Position numbers and translations under genes: made by a program. Under the pieces are notes generated by a model. It saw only the letters and a list, made by a program, of their open reading frames with translations, was not told where the DNA came from and did no database searches. This document shows, one piece after another, positions 16,883-25,607 of a stretch of DNA of 64,000 nt. Numbering within the stretch: position 1 is the stretch's first letter; each line of letters starts with the position of its first letter. This stretch comes from Lysinibacillus sphaericus OT4b.31 (GTDB taxonomy: Bacteria; Bacillota; Bacilli; Bacillales_A; Planococcaceae): the NCBI RefSeq assembly GCF_000392615.1, contig NZ_KB933398.1, forward strand, positions 228,183 to 292,182, read 5' to 3'.

Positions 16883-17079
16883 AATTATTTCCTCCTATTT
16901 TTAACTTACTACAATACTTTTTAGTATTGCTTCAGGTGATGTATCTTATACTTTTGATACATAATCAAAGAACAAAGAAAAACAACTATGCATATAAAAT
17001 AATTGCAAAGTTGTTTCATGTTGTTGAAAAACTATAAAAGGTGTCCTATTAAATAAAGTATGACTCTTCGGCAAAACGA

Positions 17080-17265
17080 GCCGTTGATTTCCGTTCCAAC
17101 TGAGCACTTTCCTGGGGGCGTCTGATGAGCCGCTTCACTCGCAGGTGTCACTCTAATGTATAGTACGATTCTTCCGCAACAGGGGTTTATGTGCTAAAGC
17201 GAAGCTTCACAACAAGCACAATCGTGTCAAAAAGTGCTACGCTATCGTTGATTGGAGTGGAAGGC
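17080..17265. repeat. Degenerate Bacillaceae-type intergenic repeat
   Basis: The stretch has the look of the widespread intergenic element with a 'GATTTCCGTTCC ... GAGC.CTTTCC.GGGG ... TGAGCC' core. Its right end (GTTGATTGGAGTGGAAGG) is partly an inverted copy of the left end. A related core is at about 47134-47165. No gene is seen in 16883-17267. Confidence 0.45.
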
Positions 17266-17267
17266 TA

Positions 17268-17771
17268 CTAGGGGTGAATGGATACTGCTGTACCGATGGG
17301 AACGATACTAGCAAGTTCCTCCACATCGTGATTATGCATACGTATACAGCCGCGTGAAACGGCATGACCAATAGAACTAGGGTCATTGGTTCCATGAATG
17401 CCATAGTGTTCTTTAGATAAACTCATCCACATTGTACCAAAAGGTCCACCTGGATTAGGCGCTTTATTAATGATAATAAAACTACCTACAGGTGTACCAT
17501 GTAACATTCTACCGACGGCAATAGGATATTGTTTTTGAAGGATGCCATCTTTGAATAGCCGTAACCAACGATTTTCGATGGAAATATCGATTTGATAAGG
17601 GATTGTATTAGGATCTGGAAAACCCGGTATGACAATTTGTTGCCCGATATAAAGAACATTTGGATTAATTCCTGGATTTGCGGAAATTATTGATGACAAA
17701 GGGGTACGATAATCTCTAGCGATTTGAGATAATGTTTCGCCTGCTTTGACGGTATGAATCAGTGTAACCAC
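17268..17771 (-). CDS. YkuD-type L,D-transpeptidase with LysM domain
   Basis: 167 residues. An N-terminal LysM peptidoglycan-binding domain (about 4-50, [13 protein letters not shown]) is joined to an L,D-transpeptidase catalytic domain (about 58-166). The active-site motif is [10 protein letters not shown] with H126, then SRGCIRM with catalytic C142. The protein parallels B. subtilis YkuD along its length, which is found in the spore and makes or remodels 3-3 cross-links. There is no signal peptide, as in YkuD. The start is uncertain: GTG at 17771 abuts GGGAGG, whereas CTG at 17762 has eight-base spacing. Confidence 0.9.
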   Translation of the reverse strand: MVTLIHTVKAGETLSQIARDYRTPLSSIISANPGINPNVLYIGQQIVIPGFPDPNTIPYQIDISIENRWLRLFKDGILQKQYPIAVGRMLHGTPVGSFIIINKAPNPGGPFGTMWMSLSKEHYGIHGTNDPSSIGHAVSRGCIRMHNHDVEELASIVPIGTAVSIHP

Positions 17772-17909
17772 CTCCCGCTATTAGTTGTTATAGTGTATTT
17801 TATGCTTGGAGTAGAGAAAGTGCCGAAAGTGATTTAGCAAAGGATGAAGTGTGGAAATAGCGGTTAAGTTAAGCGCAAGGTATATCTGATAGTAGGGGAG
17901 CATTTAATA

Positions 17910-18143
17910 ATGAAGGAATTTAAAATTACTTATTTTTTTGATGAAATGCATTATGTCCGAAGATTTATTCATATTGAATCGCAAGAAAAAGCTGAGCAAT
18001 TGGTACGAAACGAGCGAGATCAATATATTTCATTTACAGATAGTAGAGGAATTTATCATGAACTGCATACAAAAAATGTCCGAGTAATTCAAATCTCTGA
18101 ATACCATCGTGTAGATAAAACAAAACATAAAGTGAAAAAGTAG
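17910..18143 (+). CDS. Small protein, unknown function
   Basis: 77 residues, charged, alpha/beta-looking, no membrane segment. AGGGGAG precedes the ATG at good spacing. I recognise no family. It is the first of five consecutive small genes on this strand that end at the terminator at 19584. Confidence 0.6.
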   Translation: MKEFKITYFFDEMHYVRRFIHIESQEKAEQLVRNERDQYISFTDSRGIYHELHTKNVRVIQISEYHRVDKTKHKVKK

Positions 18144-18220
18144 TCCATGTTAAAGGTAAACGCTGAAGACACATAATCTGTTCACCTTTACACACATTAT
18201 AGATAAAGGAGTGTGGAATG

Positions 18221-18430
18221 ATGGACAAAGAAAATGTACCGCATGACAAAAAAATGTTTATGAACTTAGCCAGTAAGGATAAACCAGACATGGTGGAATC
18301 GGATACAATTAGTATTTTCGATTTGCACGAAGACATGCAAACAGTGGATATCATACCAATTGCTGAGCTCAATAAAAGAGTGAAAAGAGAAGGCGACGAA
18401 CTGATTGAACTGCAGCCGGATGAATTATAG
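18221..18430 (+). CDS. Small acidic protein, unknown function
   Basis: 69 residues (one more if the preceding ATG at 18218 is used). The protein is acidic, with a hydrophobic patch DTISIFDLHEDMQTVDIIPI in the middle. AAAGGAG lies just upstream. It may be a peptide-like regulator or a spore-associated protein; I recognise no family. The gamma-SASP-like gene begins 17 bases after its stop. Confidence 0.6.
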   Translation: MDKENVPHDKKMFMNLASKDKPDMVESDTISIFDLHEDMQTVDIIPIAELNKRVKREGDELIELQPDEL

Positions 18431-18446
18431 AAATGGAGGTATTTGT

Positions 18447-18650
18447 ATGAGTGATAATCATAAAGCGTTGTTCACTTCTTCAGGTACGAACATTAACGAG
18501 GTAAAAAGGAAAAATGCAGCTTCTGGGTTATCCTACAATGAAGTAAAAGAGCTGTTAGCTAAAAATGGTGGACAGGGGACAGCAATCTATAGTGATACGA
18601 ACATTCAAGAAATAAAAATGGAAAATCAGTCATTTAAGAATAATTCATGA
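18447..18650 (+). CDS. Gamma-type SASP-like spore protein
   Basis: 67 residues, hydrophilic, no Cys. Two related blocks are visible: TNINEVKRKNAAS and TNIQEIKMENQS. They match the repeat pattern of gamma-type small acid-soluble spore proteins (SspE), which are amino-acid stores degraded by Gpr during germination. The start is the ATG at 18447 after a good GGAGG; a longer frame from 18405 has none. A second, more classical gamma-SASP gene lies at 61056, so this looks like a divergent paralogue. Confidence 0.65.
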   Translation: MSDNHKALFTSSGTNINEVKRKNAASGLSYNEVKELLAKNGGQGTAIYSDTNIQEIKMENQSFKNNS

Positions 18651-18732
18651 TTGCCTAAAGGGAGTGCGAAATATATTTGTATTTCGTACTTCTGATTTTG
18701 TACAGTACAATATCACGAGTAGAAAGGAGTGC

Positions 18733-18927
18733 ATGCAATTGCCTACAGGTGAAAAGTGTTGCCCAATATGTGAACAAGAAAATCATTGCGAGCTGGCTCA
18801 AGGTAACAATACTTGCTGGTGTATGAAGGAGAGCTTTCCTGAAAATATCTTGGAAGCGGTAACTCAACAACCTAATAAGTGCATCTGTCGAAAATGCTTA
18901 AATACATATAAATACAAAGGTATATAG
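18733..18927 (+). CDS. Cysteine-rich CWC family protein
   Basis: 64 residues with eight Cys arranged CCPIC ... C ... CWC ... CIC..C, the pattern of the Cys_rich_CWC family, which probably binds metal. AGAAAGGAG lies three bases before this ATG; a TTG six bases later has more usual spacing. The family has no known function. It sits between the gamma-SASP-like gene and the DUF305-like gene in the small-gene run. Confidence 0.75.
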   Translation: MQLPTGEKCCPICEQENHCELAQGNNTCWCMKESFPENILEAVTQQPNKCICRKCLNTYKYKGI

Positions 18928-19006
18928 TTTTAGGTGATCTGTTGGTACAAATGTCTATTACACAACAACCTACAGGGCATACATTACTCTGAAAGGAGTG
19001 TGTCTA

Positions 19007-19579
19007 ATGTCTAAACCAATTGAACTTAGTAATGTAACACAGGCATATTTAGAGGAATATCAAAAAATCCTTAATAAAATGATGCAGGGTATGACCTATG
19101 TTACCATTACATGTAGCATATCAGAGAATTTCATCAAACAAATAATTCCGCATCAAGTAGCTGCTATTAAAATGTCAGAAAACGTTTTACGTTATACAAC
19201 AAATATCCCTGTTCAAAACTTCGCATTAGAAATAATAAATACTCATTCTGAAATAGTAGAAAATCTAGAAGCAATACAAAATAGATGCTGTATCGTGCAA
19301 AATTCAGAATATGAATTATATGAATATATGTGTACGTTTAAGGAAATAACGGAAGTCATGTTCCAGGCAATGTGTGCGCCACCAATTTCTAATAGTATTA
19401 ATGTGAATTATATCCAAAAAATGATTATCCATCATCAAGGAGGCGTACGATTAGCGCAAAATGTATTGAGATTCTGTATTTGCCAAGAGTTAATTCCGAT
19501 TCTCCAATGCATGATTAAAACATTATGCTGTCAAATCGAAGAGATGCAAAAATTACTGGAAGGCTTGCAGGATTGTTAA
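19007..19579 (+). CDS. DUF305-like duplicated, Cys-rich protein
   Basis: 190 residues with two related helical halves. The first has IIPHQVAAIKMSENVL (about 46-61) and the second IIHHQGGVRLAQNVL (about 140-154). These resemble the DUF305 motif (MIPHHQ.AI.MA), a ferritin-like four-helix bundle family of uncertain, probably metal-related, function. About 11 Cys occur, including a cluster CICQELIPILQCMIKTLCC in the last third, which is unusual for DUF305. GAAAGGAG lies eight bases before the ATG. It ends the small-gene run; a terminator follows. Confidence 0.75.
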   Translation: MSKPIELSNVTQAYLEEYQKILNKMMQGMTYVTITCSISENFIKQIIPHQVAAIKMSENVLRYTTNIPVQNFALEIINTHSEIVENLEAIQNRCCIVQNSEYELYEYMCTFKEITEVMFQAMCAPPISNSINVNYIQKMIIHHQGGVRLAQNVLRFCICQELIPILQCMIKTLCCQIEEMQKLLEGLQDC

Positions 19580-19583
19580 TAAA

Positions 19584-19618
19584 AAAACGCTAAAATCTAC
19601 GGTGATTTTAGCGTTTTT
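19584..19618 (+). terminator. Terminator ending the small-gene run
   Basis: Stem AACGCTAAAATC / GATTTTAGCGTT followed by TTTTG. Confidence 0.9.
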
Positions 19619-19804
19619 GTGTTATATGAAAATCGATGAGATGCGGGCTGCGTTGTTCTAAGTCTATATAAGCACGTTTATTACCACAATAATACAAAAT
19701 CACGTGCGTGGACGTTAACTCTTTACATATTATTATCTTTTTGTACACTTGGTTGACATTATCTCACCATAACTATAACACATTTATCCATGTCCATGAA
19801 ATAG

Positions 19805-20440
19805 CTAAATTCGGTTAGCCAATGCCATTGAAAGTTGTGAATTTTCCTGTAGTGAAGTAAATGGTGCGCACATAAACGTTACTGTTCGCTTTTCACTGTC
19901 ATAAAGACACCATTCACGATGGTCAACAACAGAACCAACATTGATGCCATATTGTTTATCATGTAAGGTAATCGGCTGACCAAAATGAATACGAACGGGT
20001 AGCTTTTTATTAAGACTATAAAGGCCTGACTCATGGCTATGTCCGAAAAAAAGAAGCTTTTTTTCGAATGGAGGGAAAGTAGGTTGCCATGTAACACTCC
20101 ACTTAAATTGATGGCCGTGCATAAGTGTTGCGCCATCAATGTCCATTGTTTCAGGGAGTTCTATAAAACGCTCGATGCCTGTCACTTGTGTAATACGTTC
20201 TTCTTGATTGCCTCGGATGGATGGGAACGTTAGTAAATTTTCAAAATCACTTTCTATGATAGCTGCTTTTTGCAACGGCAAGTCAGACACAGATTTCGCC
20301 TTTTTTTTACTAACAATACATTCATATAAATCACCTAATCCTATTACTTCAGCATTCTTCGCTGTTTGTTGAATGTGAGCCAATACGGCTTTTGTATCTT
20401 CAATACTAGAATGTAAATCTCCTAAAAGTGCATACAGCAT
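19805..20440 (-). CDS. Calcineurin-like metallophosphoesterase
   Basis: 211 residues. The N-terminus LYALLGDLHSSIEDTKAVL carries GDLH (family GDxH), followed by GLGDLYE (GD), RGNQEE (GNxE), LMHGHQ (GH) and FFGHSHE (GHxH). All five metal-binding motifs of the metallophosphoesterase fold are therefore present. Such proteins hydrolyse phosphodiesters; the substrate is unknown. The ATG at 20440 gives the natural family start; a longer frame to 20482 exists, and the nearby site (AAAGG) is distant. No obvious partner genes. Confidence 0.85.
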   Translation of the reverse strand: MLYALLGDLHSSIEDTKAVLAHIQQTAKNAEVIGLGDLYECIVSKKKAKSVSDLPLQKAAIIESDFENLLTFPSIRGNQEERITQVTGIERFIELPETMDIDGATLMHGHQFKWSVTWQPTFPPFEKKLLFFGHSHESGLYSLNKKLPVRIHFGQPITLHDKQYGINVGSVVDHREWCLYDSEKRTVTFMCAPFTSLQENSQLSMALANRI

Positions 20441-20714
20441 GTTAACCAGGCCTTTCTTCAAAATGGATTGTACAAGTATCATACACCTAACAGAAATTGA
20501 TAGAAAAGTAAAATGTATAAGTATATTTTGTTACATATCACTGAAATTTTAGTGTGTGATGAAAAATTGCCAACTTAATTATAGATTGATAAAATATAAA
20601 ATGTAGTCAAAATTTTCTGAATTCGGATACTAGAATAGTATTTTAACGGCAGTCATAAAATTTAAACTACACGATATAGGTGTAATTGATGGTAAACAAT
20701 TAGGGGGGCTTTCA

Positions 20715-22211
20715 ATGACAATGTTAATGACTGATATTTTACAGAACTATGCAGAGCAGCAACCACAGGCAATTGCAACAATGTATGGCGGCAACAATAT
20801 GACCTATAGGGATTTTTATGGTCGTGCAAGTAAATTTGCAGCGTACTTACAACAACAGGGTTATGAAAAAGATGATGTTATTGCATTGTATACGCTCAAT
20901 TCAGATTTATTTTTAATTGCTTATATCGGTGTTCAACTAGCAGGCTTTGTCGCTATGCCCATTAATACAAAATTGGCTACACCAGAGGTCGAATTTATTT
21001 TTGATCATTCACAAGTAAAAGGCCTTATCTATGATGAACGAATCGAAGATGCTATTGCAGAGATTCCCTATGCATTCCACCATGTAGTAGGTTTAAAAGA
21101 CATGGTAGAAATTATTCAAAAGCATGAAGGGCAAAGAAAGGCTGTCATATTGGAGCCGAATGAAACAGCTGTTGTTATGTATACTTCTGGTACAACAGGT
21201 AAGCCCAAAGGAGTAATGCTGACTCATCAGAATATTGCTTCCACAGCAGACATCTGGTCAACATCTATGAATATGACGAATACGGATAAAATGTTTATCT
21301 GTACGCCACTATTTCATTGTGCAGGACTCCACGTATTTGCTATGCCGATGTTTTATAAGGGGGGGACAGTCATTATAGAGGAAGGATTTTCTCCTACAAA
21401 TACGCTCGTACAACTTGCAAACAAGCAGGCGACCATTTTCTTTGGCGTACCGTCCATGTATACAATTATTTTAAATACACCGGCATTTAAAGAACATACA
21501 TTTAATAATTTACGTTTACTTTGTTATGGAGCTGCACCGATGCCTTTTGAGCTTGTCAAACAGGTAAAAGAGGCATTTCCACAGGTGAAGGTTCAAAATT
21601 TATATGGTCAAACAGAAAATTCACCAGCGGCTACTTCTCTATTAGATGCTGATGCATTAACGAAAATTGGCTCGGTGGGGCAACCATTAGCACTGACTGA
21701 GGTACGAGTAGTCGATAGCTATGGTGAATCAGTGCCAGCTGGGCAAGTTGGCGAGATTTGTGTGAAAGGTCCGCAGGTGATGAAAGGCTATTTACGTAAT
21801 GATGAGGAAACAACTCGAACAATCCGAGATGGCTGGCTTTATTCAGGTGATTTAGGGCGCTTTGATGAAGAAGGATATTTATATATTGTAGACCGTAAAA
21901 AAGATATGATTATTCGTGGTGGTGAAAATATTTATCCGATCGAAGTGGAAGAGGTTTTATATCAATTGCCAGAAATTTTAGAAGCAGCAGTTGTCGGTTT
22001 ACCGCATGAAGTTTATGGTGAGGTATCAAAGGCGTTTGTTGTCTTGAAGGATGGGCATTCTTTAAATGAAGAAACGATTCTTGCCTATTGCCGTACACAA
22101 CTTGCCAAATATAAAGTGCCTCATGAAATTGAATTTTTAGTAGAATTACCACGCAATGCATCCGGAAAGGTACTGAAGCATACTTTACGCTCTACAGTGA
22201 AAACAATTTAA
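20715..22211 (+). CDS. Acyl-CoA synthetase (AMP-forming), long-chain type
   Basis: 498 residues of the AMP-binding (ANL) superfamily. Visible motifs are the P-loop-like TSGTTGKPKGVMLTH (about 156-171), YGQTENSP, GEICVKGPQVMKGYL, and YSGDLGRFDEEGYLYIVDRKKDMIIRGGENI with the catalytic Lys region PRNASGKVLKH at the end. Such enzymes activate carboxylic acids as acyl-AMP and transfer them to CoA. Length and motifs fit a fatty-acyl-CoA ligase, but the exact substrate cannot be read. AGGGGGG lies six bases before the ATG. It stands alone. Confidence 0.9.
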   Translation: MTMLMTDILQNYAEQQPQAIATMYGGNNMTYRDFYGRASKFAAYLQQQGYEKDDVIALYTLNSDLFLIAYIGVQLAGFVAMPINTKLATPEVEFIFDHSQVKGLIYDERIEDAIAEIPYAFHHVVGLKDMVEIIQKHEGQRKAVILEPNETAVVMYTSGTTGKPKGVMLTHQNIASTADIWSTSMNMTNTDKMFICTPLFHCAGLHVFAMPMFYKGGTVIIEEGFSPTNTLVQLANKQATIFFGVPSMYTIILNTPAFKEHTFNNLRLLCYGAAPMPFELVKQVKEAFPQVKVQNLYGQTENSPAATSLLDADALTKIGSVGQPLALTEVRVVDSYGESVPAGQVGEICVKGPQVMKGYLRNDEETTRTIRDGWLYSGDLGRFDEEGYLYIVDRKKDMIIRGGENIYPIEVEEVLYQLPEILEAAVVGLPHEVYGEVSKAFVVLKDGHSLNEETILAYCRTQLAKYKVPHEIEFLVELPRNASGKVLKHTLRSTVKTI

Positions 22212-22365
22212 TAAATGGAAAAAACGTAGCCAGTTCATTAAAAAGTAGCATGATAAAATAGGAACACTTATGAAATTAGCGTATAATAGAGACTGCAATT
22301 AATTGAAATAATAGAATTGAAGATAGTGTTATTGTCTTCGAACAAGATAGGAGCGGAATTTTGTC

Positions 22366-23352
22366 TTGTGGACGAGGTATAAACGCCTTTTTATAATAGG
22401 TCTTATAATGATTATGCTACTTTCGGGCTGCGATCAGCTATGGCAGCAAGATAAACAAAAAAATCAATTAACCGTGTTAACGGTGGAATTTAATAGCGGA
22501 GCACCGATCCCTAAACTCTATATAAAAGTGACAGATTTGGAGACAGGTGAAGAGATTGAGGATGCACTTGGTTCTGAAGAGGGCGAGGCGACATTCTCCA
22601 AACTTGTAGAGGGTAAGGAGTATACAATTGCCGCTACCACACTTGAAAATAGTATGGGGGGCGATGGGTATACAACGATTGATACTTTTATATATGATAC
22701 GTCAAAGCCATATTATCGACTGCAAACTCATTTTTCAAGAAATGAGCAAGAACTGGATGTGCCCATTGTGATGCAAAACCCCGAACTACCACATGGCTGT
22801 GAGATTACATCGCTGACAGCAGTATTAAATTATTACGGTATGAATGTTACAAAGCTAGAAATGGCTGATACGTATTTACCGAAGCAGAATTTTAAAATAA
22901 TCGGGGGGCAACGATTTGGACCAAATCCAGCACATGCATTTGCTGGAGATCCGAGTGATAAAGCAACTGGCATGTACGTCTTTGCAGCGCCAATTGTGAA
23001 AGCGGCACAAGCAGCTATAGAAGCGAAGCAGGCTGATTTACGTGTAACAGACAAGAGTGGTGCATCACAGGAAGAGATTTTAGAGCTTGTCCAAGAAGGA
23101 GTACCGGTTGTGACATGGGTCACGCTAGATTTATCAAAACCGAAAAGAAAAGCAAGTAAAGGTTGGATATACGAAGGAGAACCAACGCAACGTGATGGGT
23201 ACGTAAACCTTCATGCTGTCGTATTAACAGGCCATTTAGACGGGAAAGTAGTCGTAATGGACCCACTAAAGGGCTATGTCACATACAATGAAGATCAATT
23301 CTTTAAAAGCTATCAGGAGCTAGGTTCACAAGCAGTAGCAGTGCATAAGTAA
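22366..23352 (+). CDS. Lipoprotein with C39-like peptidase domain
   Basis: 328 residues starting at TTG. A lipoprotein signal peptide ends in LLSGC, so C22 would be lipidated and the protein anchored outside the membrane. Residues about 35-120 look like a small beta-sandwich (carboxypeptidase-regulatory-like). The rest matches the C39_2/papain-like family: LPHGCEITSLTAVLNYYG carries the catalytic Cys and NLHAVVLTG the His, followed by MDPLKGY. The family includes exported putative peptidases of Gram-positive bacteria. The ribosome-binding site AGGAG is 12 bases away, so the start is only fairly sure. Confidence 0.85.
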   Translation: MWTRYKRLFIIGLIMIMLLSGCDQLWQQDKQKNQLTVLTVEFNSGAPIPKLYIKVTDLETGEEIEDALGSEEGEATFSKLVEGKEYTIAATTLENSMGGDGYTTIDTFIYDTSKPYYRLQTHFSRNEQELDVPIVMQNPELPHGCEITSLTAVLNYYGMNVTKLEMADTYLPKQNFKIIGGQRFGPNPAHAFAGDPSDKATGMYVFAAPIVKAAQAAIEAKQADLRVTDKSGASQEEILELVQEGVPVVTWVTLDLSKPKRKASKGWIYEGEPTQRDGYVNLHAVVLTGHLDGKVVVMDPLKGYVTYNEDQFFKSYQELGSQAVAVHK

Positions 23353-23462
23353 TATCAAAAGTGCTGTTGCAAACGGCTGTACTTGCTTCAATTGAAGGCA
23401 TATCTAACAATAATGGCACAGTATGTTACACTAATATAAATAGCTAAAGGGAGTTGAGTAGA

Positions 23463-24695
23463 ATGGCCATTGAGCACACTTTTTTACCGGTTTTATTGGG
23501 CGATGAAATGAATGCTTACGGCATGGCACGAGCATTTTACGAGTCCTATGGCGTTAAACCACTCGCATTAAATCATACGAACAAAGCCAAAATTCAACAC
23601 AGTGATTTACTTACTTTTCGTGAAGTGCCAAGACTACATATCGAAGAACGATTTGTTGTTGCTTTACAAGCGATAGCTGATGAATTTGCAGAAAAAAAAC
23701 TGCTATTGCTGGCCTGCGATGAATTTTATGTGAAGAAAATTGTCCATCATAAGGAGGAACTGTCACAGTTTTTTATCATTCCTTATGTGGATGCTTCACT
23801 TGCAAATCAGCTACTGACACGTGAAAGTATGTACCAACTATGCGCGGAATTCGGCTTCGATTACCCAAGCTTGCATGTATGTACGGTGAATGACTATGAG
23901 CAATATGATATGCCCTTTGAGTATCCAGTTGTTATCAAGCCAATGAATATGATGAAATATGCTGCATGTATTTTCCCTGGTAAGAAAAAAGTATATATTG
24001 CACATGATAAGGAAGAAAAGGATGCCATTTTCCACGCAATTTATAAAGAATCTGCGTACCGTGATGATTTAATGATTCAACAGTATATTCCAGGTGATGA
24101 TGCCAATATGCGTGTTGTAAATGCTTATGTTGGACAAGATCGTAAAGTTAAATTACTATCTGTAGGAAACCCTATTTTAGAAGAACATTCGCCCGATGGT
24201 ATCGGTCGCTATGTTGCCATTATGACAACCTATGACAAAGCGTTGATGGAACTTGTAAAGACATTTCTTGAAACAATTCACTTCCAAGGCTTTGCAACGT
24301 TCGATATGAAATTTGATGAACGTGACGGTCAATACAAACTGTTAAGTATTGAATTACATAATGAACTTTCGAATTATTATGTGACAGCAAGTGGCTATAA
24401 TTTAATGCAGTATGTAGCGGATGATTTCATTCGCGATAGTAAACAGCAACTAACATACGTGCAAAATAAGCATCTTTGGACGATTGTGCCTAACGGTGTA
24501 TTATTTAAATATGTATTAAACGAACAACTAGTGATTGAAGCGAAGAGTCTTATTCGCCAAGGCTTAGCGACCGATTCTATTTTTAATTATAAGGATATGA
24601 ATGCGAAACGTTGGTTGAATGTAACGCTCGATAATTTAAACTTTTATCGTAAGTATAAGAAATATTTTAACAACAAAGGTCTGTCGAACTCATGA
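23463..24695 (+). CDS. ATP-grasp ligase, probable D-aspartate ligase for peptidoglycan cross-bridge
   Basis: 410 residues. The protein has an ATP-grasp fold: a preATP-grasp N-terminal region, FEYPVVIKPMNM (ATP-binding Lys), MIQQYIPGDDANMR, and the metal-binding FDMKFDERDGQYKLLSIELHNE. The next gene, an aspartate racemase, overlaps its end by four bases (ATGA), so the two are translationally coupled. D-aspartate ligases (Asl type) attach D-Asp to the lysine of the stem peptide. Lysinibacillus peptidoglycan is L-Lys-D-Asp, so that role is likely, but the substrate is inferred from context. GGGAG lies nine bases before the ATG. Confidence 0.8.
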   Translation: MAIEHTFLPVLLGDEMNAYGMARAFYESYGVKPLALNHTNKAKIQHSDLLTFREVPRLHIEERFVVALQAIADEFAEKKLLLLACDEFYVKKIVHHKEELSQFFIIPYVDASLANQLLTRESMYQLCAEFGFDYPSLHVCTVNDYEQYDMPFEYPVVIKPMNMMKYAACIFPGKKKVYIAHDKEEKDAIFHAIYKESAYRDDLMIQQYIPGDDANMRVVNAYVGQDRKVKLLSVGNPILEEHSPDGIGRYVAIMTTYDKALMELVKTFLETIHFQGFATFDMKFDERDGQYKLLSIELHNELSNYYVTASGYNLMQYVADDFIRDSKQQLTYVQNKHLWTIVPNGVLFKYVLNEQLVIEAKSLIRQGLATDSIFNYKDMNAKRWLNVTLDNLNFYRKYKKYFNNKGLSNS

Positions 24696-25393
24696 AAAAA
24701 CAAACTTTAGGTATTATTGGTGGCGTTGGTCCACTAGCAACAATGTTTATCGGTGAAATGATTGTAAGACGTACAAAGGCTATCAAGGATCAGGAACATG
24801 TACATACAATTATCGATAATGACACAAATATTCCTGATCGTACGGCTTTTATTTTAGATAATACAAAGCAAAATCCAGTTCCAGTCTTAATTGAGGATGC
24901 CAAAAAACTAGCTTCTGTTGGAGCAGACATGATTGCTATTCCATGTAATACTGCGCATACTTTTTATGATGAATTAGCACAAGGCTCTCCAGTACCTGTG
25001 TTACATATGATTCGTGAAACGGCCAAGCGCGCGCATGAATTAGGAGCGAAGCGAGTCGGTATTCTAGCGACAACAGGTACGTTAACATCTCGTATGTATC
25101 AGGATGCACTTGAGAACTATGGCATTACGCCCGTTGTACCAGATGATGCCATGAAAGAAAAAGTCATGATGATTATTTACGATTATGTAAAGGCTGGTAA
25201 GGATGTCACCAAAGAACAGTGGCAACCAATTGAAGAGGCGATGCTTGCACTTGATTGCGACCGTATTGTTTTAGGGTGTACAGAGCTGTCCATCGTCAAT
25301 CGAGATTTAAAATTAAACGACAAATATATAGATTCACTAATTGTTTTAGCTGAGTGTGCTATTTTAGCATGTGGCTATGAATTAGTGCGTTAA
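24692..25393 (+). CDS. Aspartate/glutamate racemase family protein
   Basis: 233 residues of the Asp/Glu/hydantoin racemase superfamily (PLP-independent, two-Cys). The start KQTLGIIGGVGPLATMF is typical, and the two catalytic Cys lie in AIPCNTAHT and VLGCTELS. Overlap with the upstream ATP-grasp ligase argues for aspartate racemase (RacD-like) supplying D-Asp for the cross-bridge. A glutamate racemase role is less likely in this context. A terminator follows. Confidence 0.88.
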   Translation: MKKQTLGIIGGVGPLATMFIGEMIVRRTKAIKDQEHVHTIIDNDTNIPDRTAFILDNTKQNPVPVLIEDAKKLASVGADMIAIPCNTAHTFYDELAQGSPVPVLHMIRETAKRAHELGAKRVGILATTGTLTSRMYQDALENYGITPVVPDDAMKEKVMMIIYDYVKAGKDVTKEQWQPIEEAMLALDCDRIVLGCTELSIVNRDLKLNDKYIDSLIVLAECAILACGYELVR

Positions 25394-25398
25394 CATTT

Positions 25399-25428
25399 GG
25401 CTCACCTGTTGGTAATAGGTGAGCCTTT
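25399..25428 (+). terminator. Terminator after the racemase gene
   Basis: Stem GGCTCACCT / AGGTGAGCC followed by TTTCACTT. Confidence 0.75.
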
Positions 25429-25607
25429 CACTTCGACAAGTAAGTTTGTAGTTGCGAAAACGATAGTCAGCAATGGACATTTAATGTTGAGAATGCTCCG
25501 CATCAGATACAATGCTATCGAGGTATAATAGATATACAGAAGGAAAATGCTTGTACAGGGCTAGTATGTTAAACTAGTGTCAAGCAGGATAAAAGGTGGG
25601 AATTGAC

